From the NCBI GenBank assembly GCA_964490895.1, contig CAZBEI010000084.1, forward strand, positions 1-43,006: a DNA stretch of 43,006 nt. The letters are read 5' to 3'. Position numbers and translations under genes: made by a program. Positions 8,836 through 16,668 of this stretch are shown here, in pieces. Each line of letters starts with the position of its first letter. Positions within the stretch are counted from its first letter, which is position 1. The stretch is from JACRAO01 sp964490895. GTDB lineage: Bacteria > Bdellovibrionota > UBA1018. Below the pieces are notes generated by a model. That model searched no databases. It saw only the letters and a list, made by a program, of their open reading frames with translations, and was not told the DNA's origin.

Positions 8836-9081
8836 GACAAAAAGTTTCTCCAGAAGTGTTGTAATACTGTTTTCGGCTTGTGAGCTGATTTGCTAAAGAC
8901 GGATTCTGGATGTGTCTTGTTTTACACATCAGTGAAATTAGGTCATTTGTAACACATCTTGAAAATAAAAAGAGGTTAAGAGAAACTGATATGGAGCGGT
9001 ACGTATGTTGCGATAGAATCTGATTAAATGAGTAAAGTTTTTTAGTTCGAATGGCGAATAGGAAAGTAGATAAAGATTATT
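8836..9081. promoter_or_regulatory. Divergent intergenic region with an inverted repeat
   Basis: These 246 bases separate the leftward HD-GYP pair from the rightward delta-60 operon and should hold both promoters. A 7-base inverted repeat GATGTGT (8909-8915) and ACACATC (8924-8930) is visible, and ACACATC occurs again at 8952-8958, 28 bases further on. This could be an operator shared by both directions. A transcript hairpin is also possible, but no T-run follows it. I could not assign convincing -35/-10 boxes. Confidence 0.35.
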
Positions 9082-10230
9082 ATGCAAATTTGTTCAAAGT
9101 TAAGTTTTTTTCACCTTGGAGTTTTATTCTCTTTGTTTGCCCTGTCTGGATGTATAGCGCCAAGCGAAATGTCACCTACTGTTCTCTCTTCGCAGGTACC
9201 AAGCAATCAGGGGGGGGATACGGTTCAGATTGATCCAGCACAACATCCTACTGGAGCAATCATTCCATTAGAATTAGATAACACCGTGCGAGTGGTGAAG
9301 TGGCAACCAGATAATAAAAGACTAGTGGGTGGAGACTTTAATCGACCTAGATTTTTTGGGAGATTTCAATCTACAGGAGAATTGGATCTAGATTTTCAGC
9401 GAAATATGGGAGAAGGTCCAAATAATTCTATCTATGCCATTGAATTACAAGCCGATGGAAAAATTCTTGTAGGTGGAGATTTTACTGGTTTTTCTGGTTT
9501 TGACACTAAGAACATTGTTCGTTTAAACCCAGATGGAACTTTGGATGAGAGTTTTATTTATTATTTTGATAATAATGAGAAAAAAACAAGAAGTGGTTTC
9601 GATGGAAGAGTCTCTAGTATTAAATTGCAAACAGATGGAAAGATTCTTGTCGGTGGAAGTTTTTCAAGTTATGACAACTATCCTGCACATTATTTTGCTA
9701 GGATCAATAGTGATGGTTCGCTAGATAAAGCATTTAAAAATCCAGCTGAACCAGTGCCAACACCAGAGCCTACTTTAAGTCCAGCTCCAACTCCAGAACC
9801 TACTTTAAGTCCAGTGCCAACTCCAGCACCAACTCCAAGCCCGGCACCAACACCAGTGCCAACTCCAGCTCCAACTCCAAGCCCAGTCCCAACTCCAGCT
9901 CCAACTCCAAGCCCGGCACCAACACCAGTCCCAACTCCAGCACCAACTCCAAGCCCGACACCAGTCCCAACTCCAGCTCCAACTCCAGAACCTACTTTAA
10001 GTCCAGTGCCAACTCCAGCACCAACTCCAAGCCCGGCACCAACTCCAGCACCAACTCCAAGCCCGGCACCAACTCCAGCACCAACTCCAAGCCCAACACC
10101 AGTCCCAACTCCAGCACCAACTCCAAGCCCGGCACCAACTCCAGTCCCAACTCCAGCACCAACTCCAAGCCCAACTCCTAAGCCAACGAAGTCACCAAAG
10201 GCAGATAAAAACGATAATAAAGACGATTAA
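9082..10230 (+). CDS. Delta-60 repeat lipoprotein with long proline-threonine-rich tail
   Basis: The 382-residue protein begins with a lipoprotein signal peptide, lipobox LSGC with C24. Residues about 65-220 contain three delta-60 repeats, each with a DGKILVGGDF-like strand followed by RLNPDGTLDESF-like residues (the first copy is the most diverged). Residues about 224-370 are a low-complexity Pro/Thr/Ser/Ala tail made of PTPAP, PTPSP and PTPVP units, likely an extended stalk or wall-spanning linker. The end is charged (KADKNDNKDD). It would be a surface or periplasmic lipoprotein; delta-60 repeats form beta-propeller-like folds of unknown ligand. It is the first gene of a four-gene rightward group. 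The ATG at 9082 is chosen because it gives the signal peptide. Confidence 0.8.
   Translation: MQICSKLSFFHLGVLFSLFALSGCIAPSEMSPTVLSSQVPSNQGGDTVQIDPAQHPTGAIIPLELDNTVRVVKWQPDNKRLVGGDFNRPRFFGRFQSTGELDLDFQRNMGEGPNNSIYAIELQADGKILVGGDFTGFSGFDTKNIVRLNPDGTLDESFIYYFDNNEKKTRSGFDGRVSSIKLQTDGKILVGGSFSSYDNYPAHYFARINSDGSLDKAFKNPAEPVPTPEPTLSPAPTPEPTLSPVPTPAPTPSPAPTPVPTPAPTPSPVPTPAPTPSPAPTPVPTPAPTPSPTPVPTPAPTPEPTLSPVPTPAPTPSPAPTPAPTPSPAPTPAPTPSPTPVPTPAPTPSPAPTPVPTPAPTPSPTPKPTKSPKADKNDNKDD
9751..10190 (+). repeat. Hexanucleotide-based tandem repeat coding for PT-rich tail
   Basis: About 440 bases consist of short units such as CCAACTCCAGCA and CCAACTCCAAGC, arranged in longer mixed units. All units are multiples of three bases, so gain or loss keeps the reading frame and changes only tail length. 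Two Leu-rich open frames on the other strand of this stretch are by-products of the repeat. Confidence 0.85.
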
Positions 10231-10244
10231 TAAAAAGGATTTTT

Positions 10245-11018
10245 ATGACAAATGAGAGAAAAAATTTTATCAGTAAGTTATATAAAGTGGTTTTCGGTAC
10301 AAATCATCGAATTCGTTTTATTGTTGGTGTAGCAAGTTTAAGTATCATTATTGTTGGAATTAGATTGGTAGCCTATCAGACTGATCCCAATGACGAAGTT
10401 TTGCAGATAGATCAACAGTCCGACGGAAAAATAATTTTGGCTGGGAAATTTAGAAATGACTACATCGAAAGACGAAATGCAGATGGGACAATGGATCCAA
10501 CTTTTTCTACAAATTGGATGGTGGGTGGTTTTAATGGTCCAGTGCATGCTTTTGCGGTCGAAAAATCAAATGATCCCAACAATAACGACCGGATTGTGGC
10601 GGTGGGGCAGTTTACTAATTTTGACGATGCCGTAGTAGGTTATATTGCCAGACTTCAAAAGGATGGGAAATTGGACAGAGAGTTTGCAAATAATATTGGA
10701 ACAGGTTTTGACAATATCGTTCGTACGGTAAGGATTCAAGCCAGCGGAAAAATTGTAGTGGGAGGTGAGTTCGAATATTTTAATGGATCCTATGTGAAAT
10801 ATTTAGCACGTTTAAATTCAGATGGCACACTTGACACAAGTTTTAATCAAGGAGAAGGATTTGATCTGCCGGTGATCGCTCTTGACTCGTTGCCAAACGA
10901 ACAAATTTTAGTGGGTGGAGATTTTAAATTTTATAAAGGCAATCCTGCAGCTCATGTTTTACAGTTAGAAAATTCTGGTGAAGCTGATCCAAGTTTTTCA
11001 TTAAAAGTTATGAATTAA
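10245..11018 (+). CDS. Membrane-anchored delta-60 repeat protein
   Basis: The 257-residue protein has a basic N-terminus followed by one transmembrane segment (about residues 26-46, FIVGVASLSIIIVGIRLVAY). The rest is built of about four delta-60 repeats, with motifs such as DGKIILAGKF, RIVAVGQFTNF, SGKIVVGGEFEYF and EQILVGGDFKFY, each followed by a LxxDGxLDxxF-like strand. It appears to be an N-in, repeat-out inner-membrane protein. It follows the delta-60 lipoprotein by 14 bases and precedes the kinase homologue by 6, so the three are very likely one transcription unit. The two delta-60 proteins may have arisen by splitting or duplication of one ancestor. Confidence 0.75.
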   Translation: MTNERKNFISKLYKVVFGTNHRIRFIVGVASLSIIIVGIRLVAYQTDPNDEVLQIDQQSDGKIILAGKFRNDYIERRNADGTMDPTFSTNWMVGGFNGPVHAFAVEKSNDPNNNDRIVAVGQFTNFDDAVVGYIARLQKDGKLDREFANNIGTGFDNIVRTVRIQASGKIVVGGEFEYFNGSYVKYLARLNSDGTLDTSFNQGEGFDLPVIALDSLPNEQILVGGDFKFYKGNPAAHVLQLENSGEADPSFSLKVMN

Positions 11019-11024
11019 AATTTT

Positions 11025-12743
11025 ATGGGGGATGAAAACAACCAATCTCAACTCGGTAGTTTAGCATACGAAGAGCGGCTAAACTCGCTTGCTGACTTAG
11101 CTGTTTTAGATCGTTCGCTAGCTACAATTCCGATGTATTTGCTGTTGCTTACTGCCATTTTGATGACAACTCCTATTTCAAAAAGATTTCCCGCTGAGAT
11201 GTTTTATTTCACTCTCTTTACTGCAGTTTTATGTGTAGCGAGACTGCTTATTGCAAAACTTTGGAAAAAAATATACCACATAAAAAGGGGGGGGATTTAT
11301 AGAAATCTGTTTTTGTGGAGTTACGCTTTAGCCTCTCTTTCTTGGGGACTGTTTTGTGGAATTATTGTTTTACGCTTAGAGTTGGGCTGGACTTCCTTCT
11401 TCGTTCTCATTATTACTTTAGGTATTTGTGCAGCATCTGTGCCAACTTTATCTCCAAAATATTCTCTTTCTCGGTTGCATCTCATCTTTATTTTTTCTCC
11501 TTCTTTAGTGGCCACTCTCTTTTTTGTGGGTGGACTAAAGGGATATGCGCTGGCTTGTTTTTTTGCTAGTTTTTTTGTCTTATTATTGATGCAATCTAAA
11601 ATTCAAAACAGCGAATACTGGAGTGCGATCCAAAATCACGCAAGACTCCAAGCCATCATTGATTCTCTGCCGGGAACCTTGTCTTGGATGAGTTCTGATT
11701 TAAAGTACCTTGGGATGAATCAAAATTTGATAAATTTATGGAATTTTAATCCCGACCAAATTATTGGAAAGCCGGTTGGATTTTCGGACAAAAAAACAGG
11801 TCTAAGAAAATTTGTCGAAGATTTATTCGCTTCTGAACAAGACCAAAAATCAAAAGAAGTGGTAGTTGATGTTCGAGGAGAGATAAAAAACTACTTCATT
11901 GTAGGCAGTAAGTACAATCATAATACAGAAGCAGTAGTTTTAGGAATTGATTTTACTGAATATCAGAAAACTTTTAAGGAACTTTTGTTTAGAAGAGAGC
12001 AAAGCAAGCGTGTGGCAAAGTTGGCAAGTCTAGGCGAAGTTGCTGCCAATGTATCAGACGAAATTCAAGCCCCCACCCTTGTGATTAAGTCAAAAATAGA
12101 GGAATTAAAAGGTGGGCTCTATGCTGGAAAGGCAGAAATGCTTTCGGCCGCAGATGAAATTTATCAGGAAGCTGCAAAACTCAACAAACTCTCTCTCTTG
12201 TTGAGGCGGTTTTCGTCAATAGAAAAAGAGCAAGAAGTAAAAATGATTCTTATTTCAGATTTGATTGATGCAGCATTTGTTTTTTGCGCGGAGAGACTAA
12301 AAAATAATAACATCATGTTGATTGTTGAAAATTCTGAAAAGGAGCTTCAGATTTATGCTCAGTTTAATTCTATTTTAGAGGTGCTACTCAACTTGATCAA
12401 TAATGCATTAGATGCTGTAAAAAATATATTAGAGCGAGAGAAGCAATGGATAAAAATAGCTGTTTCTAAAAATGAATTTGGAATTGAGATCTCTGTTGAA
12501 GATGGCGGAGCTGGAATTCCAAAAGAATTCAAAGATCATCTTTTTGAACCCTTCTCAATGACCAAAAATACTGGACAAAGTACTGGAATAGGACTCAGTA
12601 ATTCGAGAGAAATTATAGAAAAAATGGGGGGCCTTTTGACGCTCGACGATGCATCAGCGCACACTCGATTTGTGATTTCTTTTCCGATTGGAGCTGAAAT
12701 AGGAAAATTGCCAAGTTTAGAGGAGGTTGCAAAGGCTGCATGA
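11025..12743 (+). CDS. Membrane histidine-kinase homologue lacking the phospho-acceptor His
   Basis: The 572-residue protein has five or six hydrophobic segments in residues 30-190, a PAS-like region (about 205-310), a dimerisation helix region and a C-terminal HATPase domain. ATP-binding boxes look intact: N box LLNLINNALDAV (N460), DGGAGIP (from D493) and STGIGLSNS. The H box reads LASLGEVAANVSDEIQAP, where kinases of this type have HE in place of DE, so the phosphorylated His is replaced by D345 (codon GAC). It probably binds ATP and dimerises but cannot autophosphorylate in the usual way. It may act as a pseudokinase, scaffold or phosphatase-like partner. No response regulator lies beside it apart from the Asp-less receivers of the divergent HD-GYP pair. 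The ATGA at its end overlaps the next gene. Confidence 0.8.
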   Translation: MGDENNQSQLGSLAYEERLNSLADLAVLDRSLATIPMYLLLLTAILMTTPISKRFPAEMFYFTLFTAVLCVARLLIAKLWKKIYHIKRGGIYRNLFLWSYALASLSWGLFCGIIVLRLELGWTSFFVLIITLGICAASVPTLSPKYSLSRLHLIFIFSPSLVATLFFVGGLKGYALACFFASFFVLLLMQSKIQNSEYWSAIQNHARLQAIIDSLPGTLSWMSSDLKYLGMNQNLINLWNFNPDQIIGKPVGFSDKKTGLRKFVEDLFASEQDQKSKEVVVDVRGEIKNYFIVGSKYNHNTEAVVLGIDFTEYQKTFKELLFRREQSKRVAKLASLGEVAANVSDEIQAPTLVIKSKIEELKGGLYAGKAEMLSAADEIYQEAAKLNKLSLLLRRFSSIEKEQEVKMILISDLIDAAFVFCAERLKNNNIMLIVENSEKELQIYAQFNSILEVLLNLINNALDAVKNILEREKQWIKIAVSKNEFGIEISVEDGGAGIPKEFKDHLFEPFSMTKNTGQSTGIGLSNSREIIEKMGGLLTLDDASAHTRFVISFPIGAEIGKLPSLEEVAKAA

Positions 12744-13537
12744 TTGTTTTTGCAATGGTTCTTTCTTTTTTGTCAATAGACTTTGCTCAAGCAGATAATA
12801 AAGAAATCAATTGTAGCTCAACACGCGAATTTATTACGGCTCTACAGTTTTTTAGAGAAAACAGTTCTCTCTCTATCCATGATAATGATGCAAAGAAGGT
12901 TGCTCATCAAGTAGCACATGGCTGTACGGGAGCAGCACAAAGATTTATTTCTGTAACTCAACTTTTGTTAAAAGCAGGCTTTAGCGCAAAAGACTCTATT
13001 CAAACAGGTTTGGAGTTTGTCTATAAAACAAGCACAGAGGCTGAGACTTTTATAGTCGTTTTTATGAAGGCTTATTTGAGCGAATACCTTGATTTAGATC
13101 TTTACTCTGCCATCAAATTGGCAAAGTCTATGTCGAGTTCGTTTCAGGGAGATGCTCTTGGAGTGAGAGAAGATTTTGAAAAAATAATCCGTTTTTGTAC
13201 GAGTGCAAAAGATTTAAATTGGCCTCGTCCGAAATGTGCAGAGATGGCAGTCAAAATTACAAAATTAGGACAAAACTACAGCGGTGGGATTGGAGAAGCT
13301 TTTATTCGCACCTTCGACTTTTCGAGATCTAAATCAGGAATTGCACTTGCAACATTTGATGCACTCAATATTGCAGAAGAAGTAGTTTCGTACGGACCTG
13401 GATCTGCAGAAAATTTTATCCAAGCTTACCAGTATGCAATTTCAAAGGGGGGGCTCAAGCTCAGTCAAAACGAGGCTCTCGTTTTTGCAAAAGACATGGC
13501 CCAGTCCACAATACTAAAAAATACAGCTAAAAAATAA
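12740..13537 (+). CDS. Hypothetical secreted helical protein
   Basis: The 265-residue protein starts with a Sec signal peptide (likely cleaved after AQA, residue 18). The mature part appears alpha-helical with loosely repeated segments such as KKVAHQVAHGCTGAAQRFI and EEVVSYGPGSAENFIQAYQY, which suggests a helical-repeat periplasmic protein. Four cysteines are present (NCSS, HGCTG, RFCTS, PKCAE). It overlaps the kinase homologue by four bases and is likely translated with it, so it could be its periplasmic partner. No known family recognised. Its 3' end overlaps the convergent gene by 11 bases. Confidence 0.65.
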   Translation: MIVFAMVLSFLSIDFAQADNKEINCSSTREFITALQFFRENSSLSIHDNDAKKVAHQVAHGCTGAAQRFISVTQLLLKAGFSAKDSIQTGLEFVYKTSTEAETFIVVFMKAYLSEYLDLDLYSAIKLAKSMSSSFQGDALGVREDFEKIIRFCTSAKDLNWPRPKCAEMAVKITKLGQNYSGGIGEAFIRTFDFSRSKSGIALATFDALNIAEEVVSYGPGSAENFIQAYQYAISKGGLKLSQNEALVFAKDMAQSTILKNTAKK

Positions 13538-14258
13538 AAGTAAGCCCTATCTGAGGGGCGAGCTTTTGTGTCACTTTGTTTTTTATCAATTTAAATTCTG
13601 TAATAGGACCATAAATTTTCTTTTTATATTCTTCCTGGTCTTTTGCGAGTTGTTTCCAACGGTAGGGGAAGATCAGAGGTGCAAAGGAAAAAACTAAAGA
13701 AACAATATCTGTTGTATAACTGAGAGTCTCTTTTTTTGCATTGGACAATAGAAATGCTGAAACTCCAAAGTTTGATATAAAAGATAACCATTGCAGTCGA
13801 GTAGCGAGACGCGAAGCTTTTTCGAAGGCCTCTTCGGCAAGGCGCTCTTTGGTCAGCTGATCTCTTTGTGTTTTTCCAGAAATGGACCGGAGTTCAATGA
13901 ATTCACTGACATAAGGAGTGTATGAAAAAGTTAAAAAGAGAGAGGTTAAAAGCCAAACTCCGCCAACGGCAATTCCTGCAACTCCTGTTTTGGCGCTGGG
14001 ATCTTTGTCTGGGTTGTTATTAGAAACTTGTAATAATCCTGCAGTTAAAGTAGCAAGCGAAGAAATTTCAATAGGAATATGCCTGATCCATTGGTTTGCA
14101 ATTTCTTTTTTGGCTTCAATTTCAAGTCGCTCACTGGCGCGGGGAGTCACTAAGAGCTCTGGGTATTCGTAATTGTTTTCAGCTGCTAAACTGACATCGC
14201 TTATCAATATAAGAAAGAAAATAAGAAAGAAAAAATAGAAGATCCATTGCTTATTCAT
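13527..14258 (-). CDS. Hypothetical membrane protein
   Basis: The 243-residue protein has an N-terminal signal or signal-anchor (residues about 5-25, ending SLAAEN) and two or three further hydrophobic segments (GVAGIAVGGVWLLTSLFLTF, LSFISNFGVSAFLL and IVSLVFSFAPLIFPY). Between them lies a charged helical stretch (about residues 125-160). No family was recognised. It is alone on its strand, convergent with the signalling operon and divergent from the FecR-domain gene. Confidence 0.55.
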   Translation of the reverse strand: MNKQWIFYFFFLIFFLILISDVSLAAENNYEYPELLVTPRASERLEIEAKKEIANQWIRHIPIEISSLATLTAGLLQVSNNNPDKDPSAKTGVAGIAVGGVWLLTSLFLTFSYTPYVSEFIELRSISGKTQRDQLTKERLAEEAFEKASRLATRLQWLSFISNFGVSAFLLSNAKKETLSYTTDIVSLVFSFAPLIFPYRWKQLAKDQEEYKKKIYGPITEFKLIKNKVTQKLAPQIGLTFIF

Positions 14259-14347
14259 TTTATTATTCCCTCAAATGAGAGTTTTATTTTATCATGATAT
14301 TATTCTAAGTCTAGGTTAACATGCTTAAAAGGCATGGGGAACTTTCT

Positions 14348-15316
14348 ATGAAATCTGCTCTATTGAGTTTTGTGATTTTTGCGGCTACCCACATTGGCCA
14401 TGGAGGAGAGCTATCCAGCAATCAAGTTGGGACCCTCACTCAACTTGAAGGAGAAGTCAAAATTTTTTCTCACCCAGGTACCATGATTCAAGGCCCACCT
14501 CCTCATGCTCTTTTTCAGGGAGAGTATTACTCTGTCGGTGATGCCAAATTGGGAGATCGTGTCGAAGAGGGAAATATTGTTCGAACTGCGGTGGGAGCAA
14601 AGGCAAAAGTGGTTTTTGACAATGGGGATCAATTTTTTGTAGGTTCAGGGACTGCTTACAAAGTACAATGGATGCATGACACAAATCCAAAAGTCAGTCT
14701 CATGCACGGAAAACTTCGAGGAGTGATCATCAAAGGGGGTCCTCGTGGGAAACTCACCATTCGCACTCGTGCAGCGACAATGGGTGTGAGAGGGACCGAT
14801 TTTTTAATTGGAGATGCAGAAGATGGTGAGGGGACACAGGTGACGATTTTAAGAGGCGAAGTTTTTTTAAAACCTCATGGTGACAAAGCAAACCCAGCTT
14901 CTATTCAAGCTGGGTTTTCTGGAGAAGCACCCATGACTCACCCAAAAGACACTAAAAAAATAGAAATAGAAGTGAGAAAAGTGACCAAAGAGGATTTAAT
15001 CATGGCGCACCAGTGCGCAAAAATCAGCCCAGAGATTAAAAAAACAAAGGTGTCAGAAGCAGTGATTGAAAAAATTAAAACATTAGAATCAAAATGTATT
15101 GAAACTACTTTAGATGATATTAAAAAAGCAGATCCAGAGCTTTATGCCGAACTTAAATCAAAACCCATTCAATCTATTGATGAAATCAATACTCAGTCTG
15201 TTCAGAAGTTTTATAAAGATGCCCCTTTGTCGAACAAGAAAAGAAAGCCCTTTGAATCAGAATTAAAAGGCCTAGATCCAGCAACTTATGAGAAATATTT
15301 TAAAACTGTGAATTAA
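14348..15316 (+). CDS. FecR-domain periplasmic protein
   Basis: The 322-residue protein has a Sec signal peptide (MKSALLSFVIFAATHIGHG). A FecR domain covers roughly residues 25-190, with the typical GDRVEEGNIVRTAVGAKAKV, the VSLMHGKLRGVI strand, RTRAATMGVRGTDF and VTILRGEVFL. The C-terminal third is charged and helical without a known domain. FecR domains in stand-alone secreted proteins often bind glycans or partner proteins rather than sigma regulators. An ATG lies nine codons upstream, but a GGGGA ribosome-binding site sits just before the ATG at 14348, which also starts the signal peptide. The gene end overlaps the convergent matrixin gene by 17 bases. Confidence 0.8.
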   Translation: MKSALLSFVIFAATHIGHGGELSSNQVGTLTQLEGEVKIFSHPGTMIQGPPPHALFQGEYYSVGDAKLGDRVEEGNIVRTAVGAKAKVVFDNGDQFFVGSGTAYKVQWMHDTNPKVSLMHGKLRGVIIKGGPRGKLTIRTRAATMGVRGTDFLIGDAEDGEGTQVTILRGEVFLKPHGDKANPASIQAGFSGEAPMTHPKDTKKIEIEVRKVTKEDLIMAHQCAKISPEIKKTKVSEAVIEKIKTLESKCIETTLDDIKKADPELYAELKSKPIQSIDEINTQSVQKFYKDAPLSNKKRKPFESELKGLDPATYEKYFKTVN

Positions 15317-16073
15317 CGCTGGGGGTTTCATTTGTCTTTCTCTGAGTAATCCAAATTATAAAACACAGTCCCAATAGAAGTCCTATTCCATAATAGGGAT
15401 TCCCGGTGTGAGAATTTGAGCCGAGGCTCCCACAGCCAAAAACTTTGGAGCCCCCTATTTCGTTTCTAGGATAGAGATAAGTAATTCCATCCATGTCATC
15501 TTGAGAAAGATTGACGTCTGTTTTTTTTGAAGCGCTAAAATACATGAGCGCCGTATCGTCGCTGGTGTGCCCCAATCCTAGGATATGCCCCATTTCATGA
15601 GCAATCGTGATGGCTAGAATCGTGTCTGATTTAATGCTTAAATCCGCTTTTTTACCATTTTCATTATTGAGTATCATTGCACCATTGACTATTTTATTTG
15701 TGTTTGTGTTTGCTTTTGGAAGGGTAATGGCTAAAACAGCATCTGCGCTCAGATCTGCAAAGTGAGTTGACAAGTTTTGATCACAAAGAATCACTGGAGC
15801 ATCAGGAGAATCTCGGTTCACTGCATTGGTGACGCTCGAGATTGAATCTCCACCTCGGGTCAATTTTAAACTACTTGTAGGGACACTGTTCCAAAGAGCG
15901 ATGGCTTTGTCGATTGCAGTGTTCAGAGTGTCTTGCGAGAGAGTACAGCTCGTGTAGTTGATATTAAAAGTGAGAATTTTAGTATCCCATCCCTCTTGCA
16001 AAGACAAGGAGGTGGCCAGTGAAAATGCCCACCCCGGTACACTAAAAAAGAAGCATAAAATGATCCATCTCAA
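15300..16073 (-). CDS. Matrixin-type zinc metalloprotease with C-terminal membrane tail
   Basis: The 257-residue protein carries the metzincin zinc motif HEMGHILGLGH (H159, H163, H169) and a downstream ALMY Met-turn candidate, followed by LSQDDMDGITYLYP as in matrixins. There is no obvious long pro-domain. The N-terminus is a signal peptide (RWIILCFFFSVPGWAFS). After the catalytic domain comes a cysteine (C214, FGCGSLG), a hydrophobic segment (YYGIGLLLGLCFIIWI) and a basic stop (QRK), an arrangement like C-terminal sorting signals. Start choice: a GGGGGA site lies seven bases before a TTG at 16073; a second TTG at 16088 is possible. It is the last gene of the leftward cluster, 37 bases after the barrel candidate. 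Confidence 0.82.
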   Translation of the reverse strand: MRWIILCFFFSVPGWAFSLATSLSLQEGWDTKILTFNINYTSCTLSQDTLNTAIDKAIALWNSVPTSSLKLTRGGDSISSVTNAVNRDSPDAPVILCDQNLSTHFADLSADAVLAITLPKANTNTNKIVNGAMILNNENGKKADLSIKSDTILAITIAHEMGHILGLGHTSDDTALMYFSASKKTDVNLSQDDMDGITYLYPRNEIGGSKVFGCGSLGSNSHTGNPYYGIGLLLGLCFIIWITQRKTNETPSVNSQF

Positions 16074-16110
16074 AGTACATTCCCCCAAAGGAGCTCAGTT
16101 TAACCTAGAA

Positions 16111-16668
16111 TTAAAATAAATGAAACTTGGTTACAAAGGAAAGTCCAAAGCTTTTCCTCGAAGAAAACAAGCTCACGATTTGTGTGTCTAGAGCAGCACT
16201 CCATTTGGGCTGAAAATGATAGGTGACCCCAAAAGTGAGTAAAAAATTGAGCGTGCTGGTGCTTCGCCCAGGCAAGGTAAAAGCCACCCCTGTCTGTGTT
16301 CCGTTGTTTAGAAGTGCGAGCCCACCATCGCCTGAGATCCACTCCAGTAAAAATCCAGGTCCAAGTTTAAAATCAAACCGCTCTGTCAAAAGGTAATAAT
16401 AAGGGAGAGAAAGAATGAGTATTTTGACCGTTCCAGCCCCGTCTTTTAAGTTCCTTCCAAGCCAGGTATAAGTCAGGGAGGGATTTATAAAATAATATTT
16501 GGTTGAGAGTTCTAATGTGGGTTGCAAGACATTGAGCGCTCCCTTTTTTCCAGTATTTTGCCCAGAGGTAATTCCAATATTTTGAGTCAGTGCCCCTAGT
16601 CCTATGGACAAAGGAAGCATGGCATAAGAACTTTTAATACATACTAAAAATAAGATTAGAAATTTCAT
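16111..16668 (-). CDS. Hypothetical outer-membrane barrel-like protein
   Basis: The 185-residue protein has a short signal peptide (likely cleaved near SYA, residue 16). It then shows alternating amphipathic strands with many aromatic residues, ending in phenylalanine (FVTKFHLF), as outer-membrane beta-barrels often do. No family recognised. It overlaps the M23 lipoprotein gene by four bases (ATGA), so it belongs to the same operon. Confidence 0.6.
   Translation of the reverse strand: MKFLILFLVCIKSSYAMLPLSIGLGALTQNIGITSGQNTGKKGALNVLQPTLELSTKYYFINPSLTYTWLGRNLKDGAGTVKILILSLPYYYLLTERFDFKLGPGFLLEWISGDGGLALLNNGTQTGVAFTLPGRSTSTLNFLLTFGVTYHFQPKWSAALDTQIVSLFSSRKSFGLSFVTKFHLF

Noticed and set aside
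9800..10174. Two Leu/Glu/Val-rich open frames on the minus strand
   Set aside because: They are complements of the Pro/Thr-coding tandem repeat, with no start context or composition of a real protein.
9751..10190. Regular repeats that could suggest a CRISPR array
   Set aside because: Units are short, contiguous, in frame and code for PT-rich protein; there are no unique spacers.
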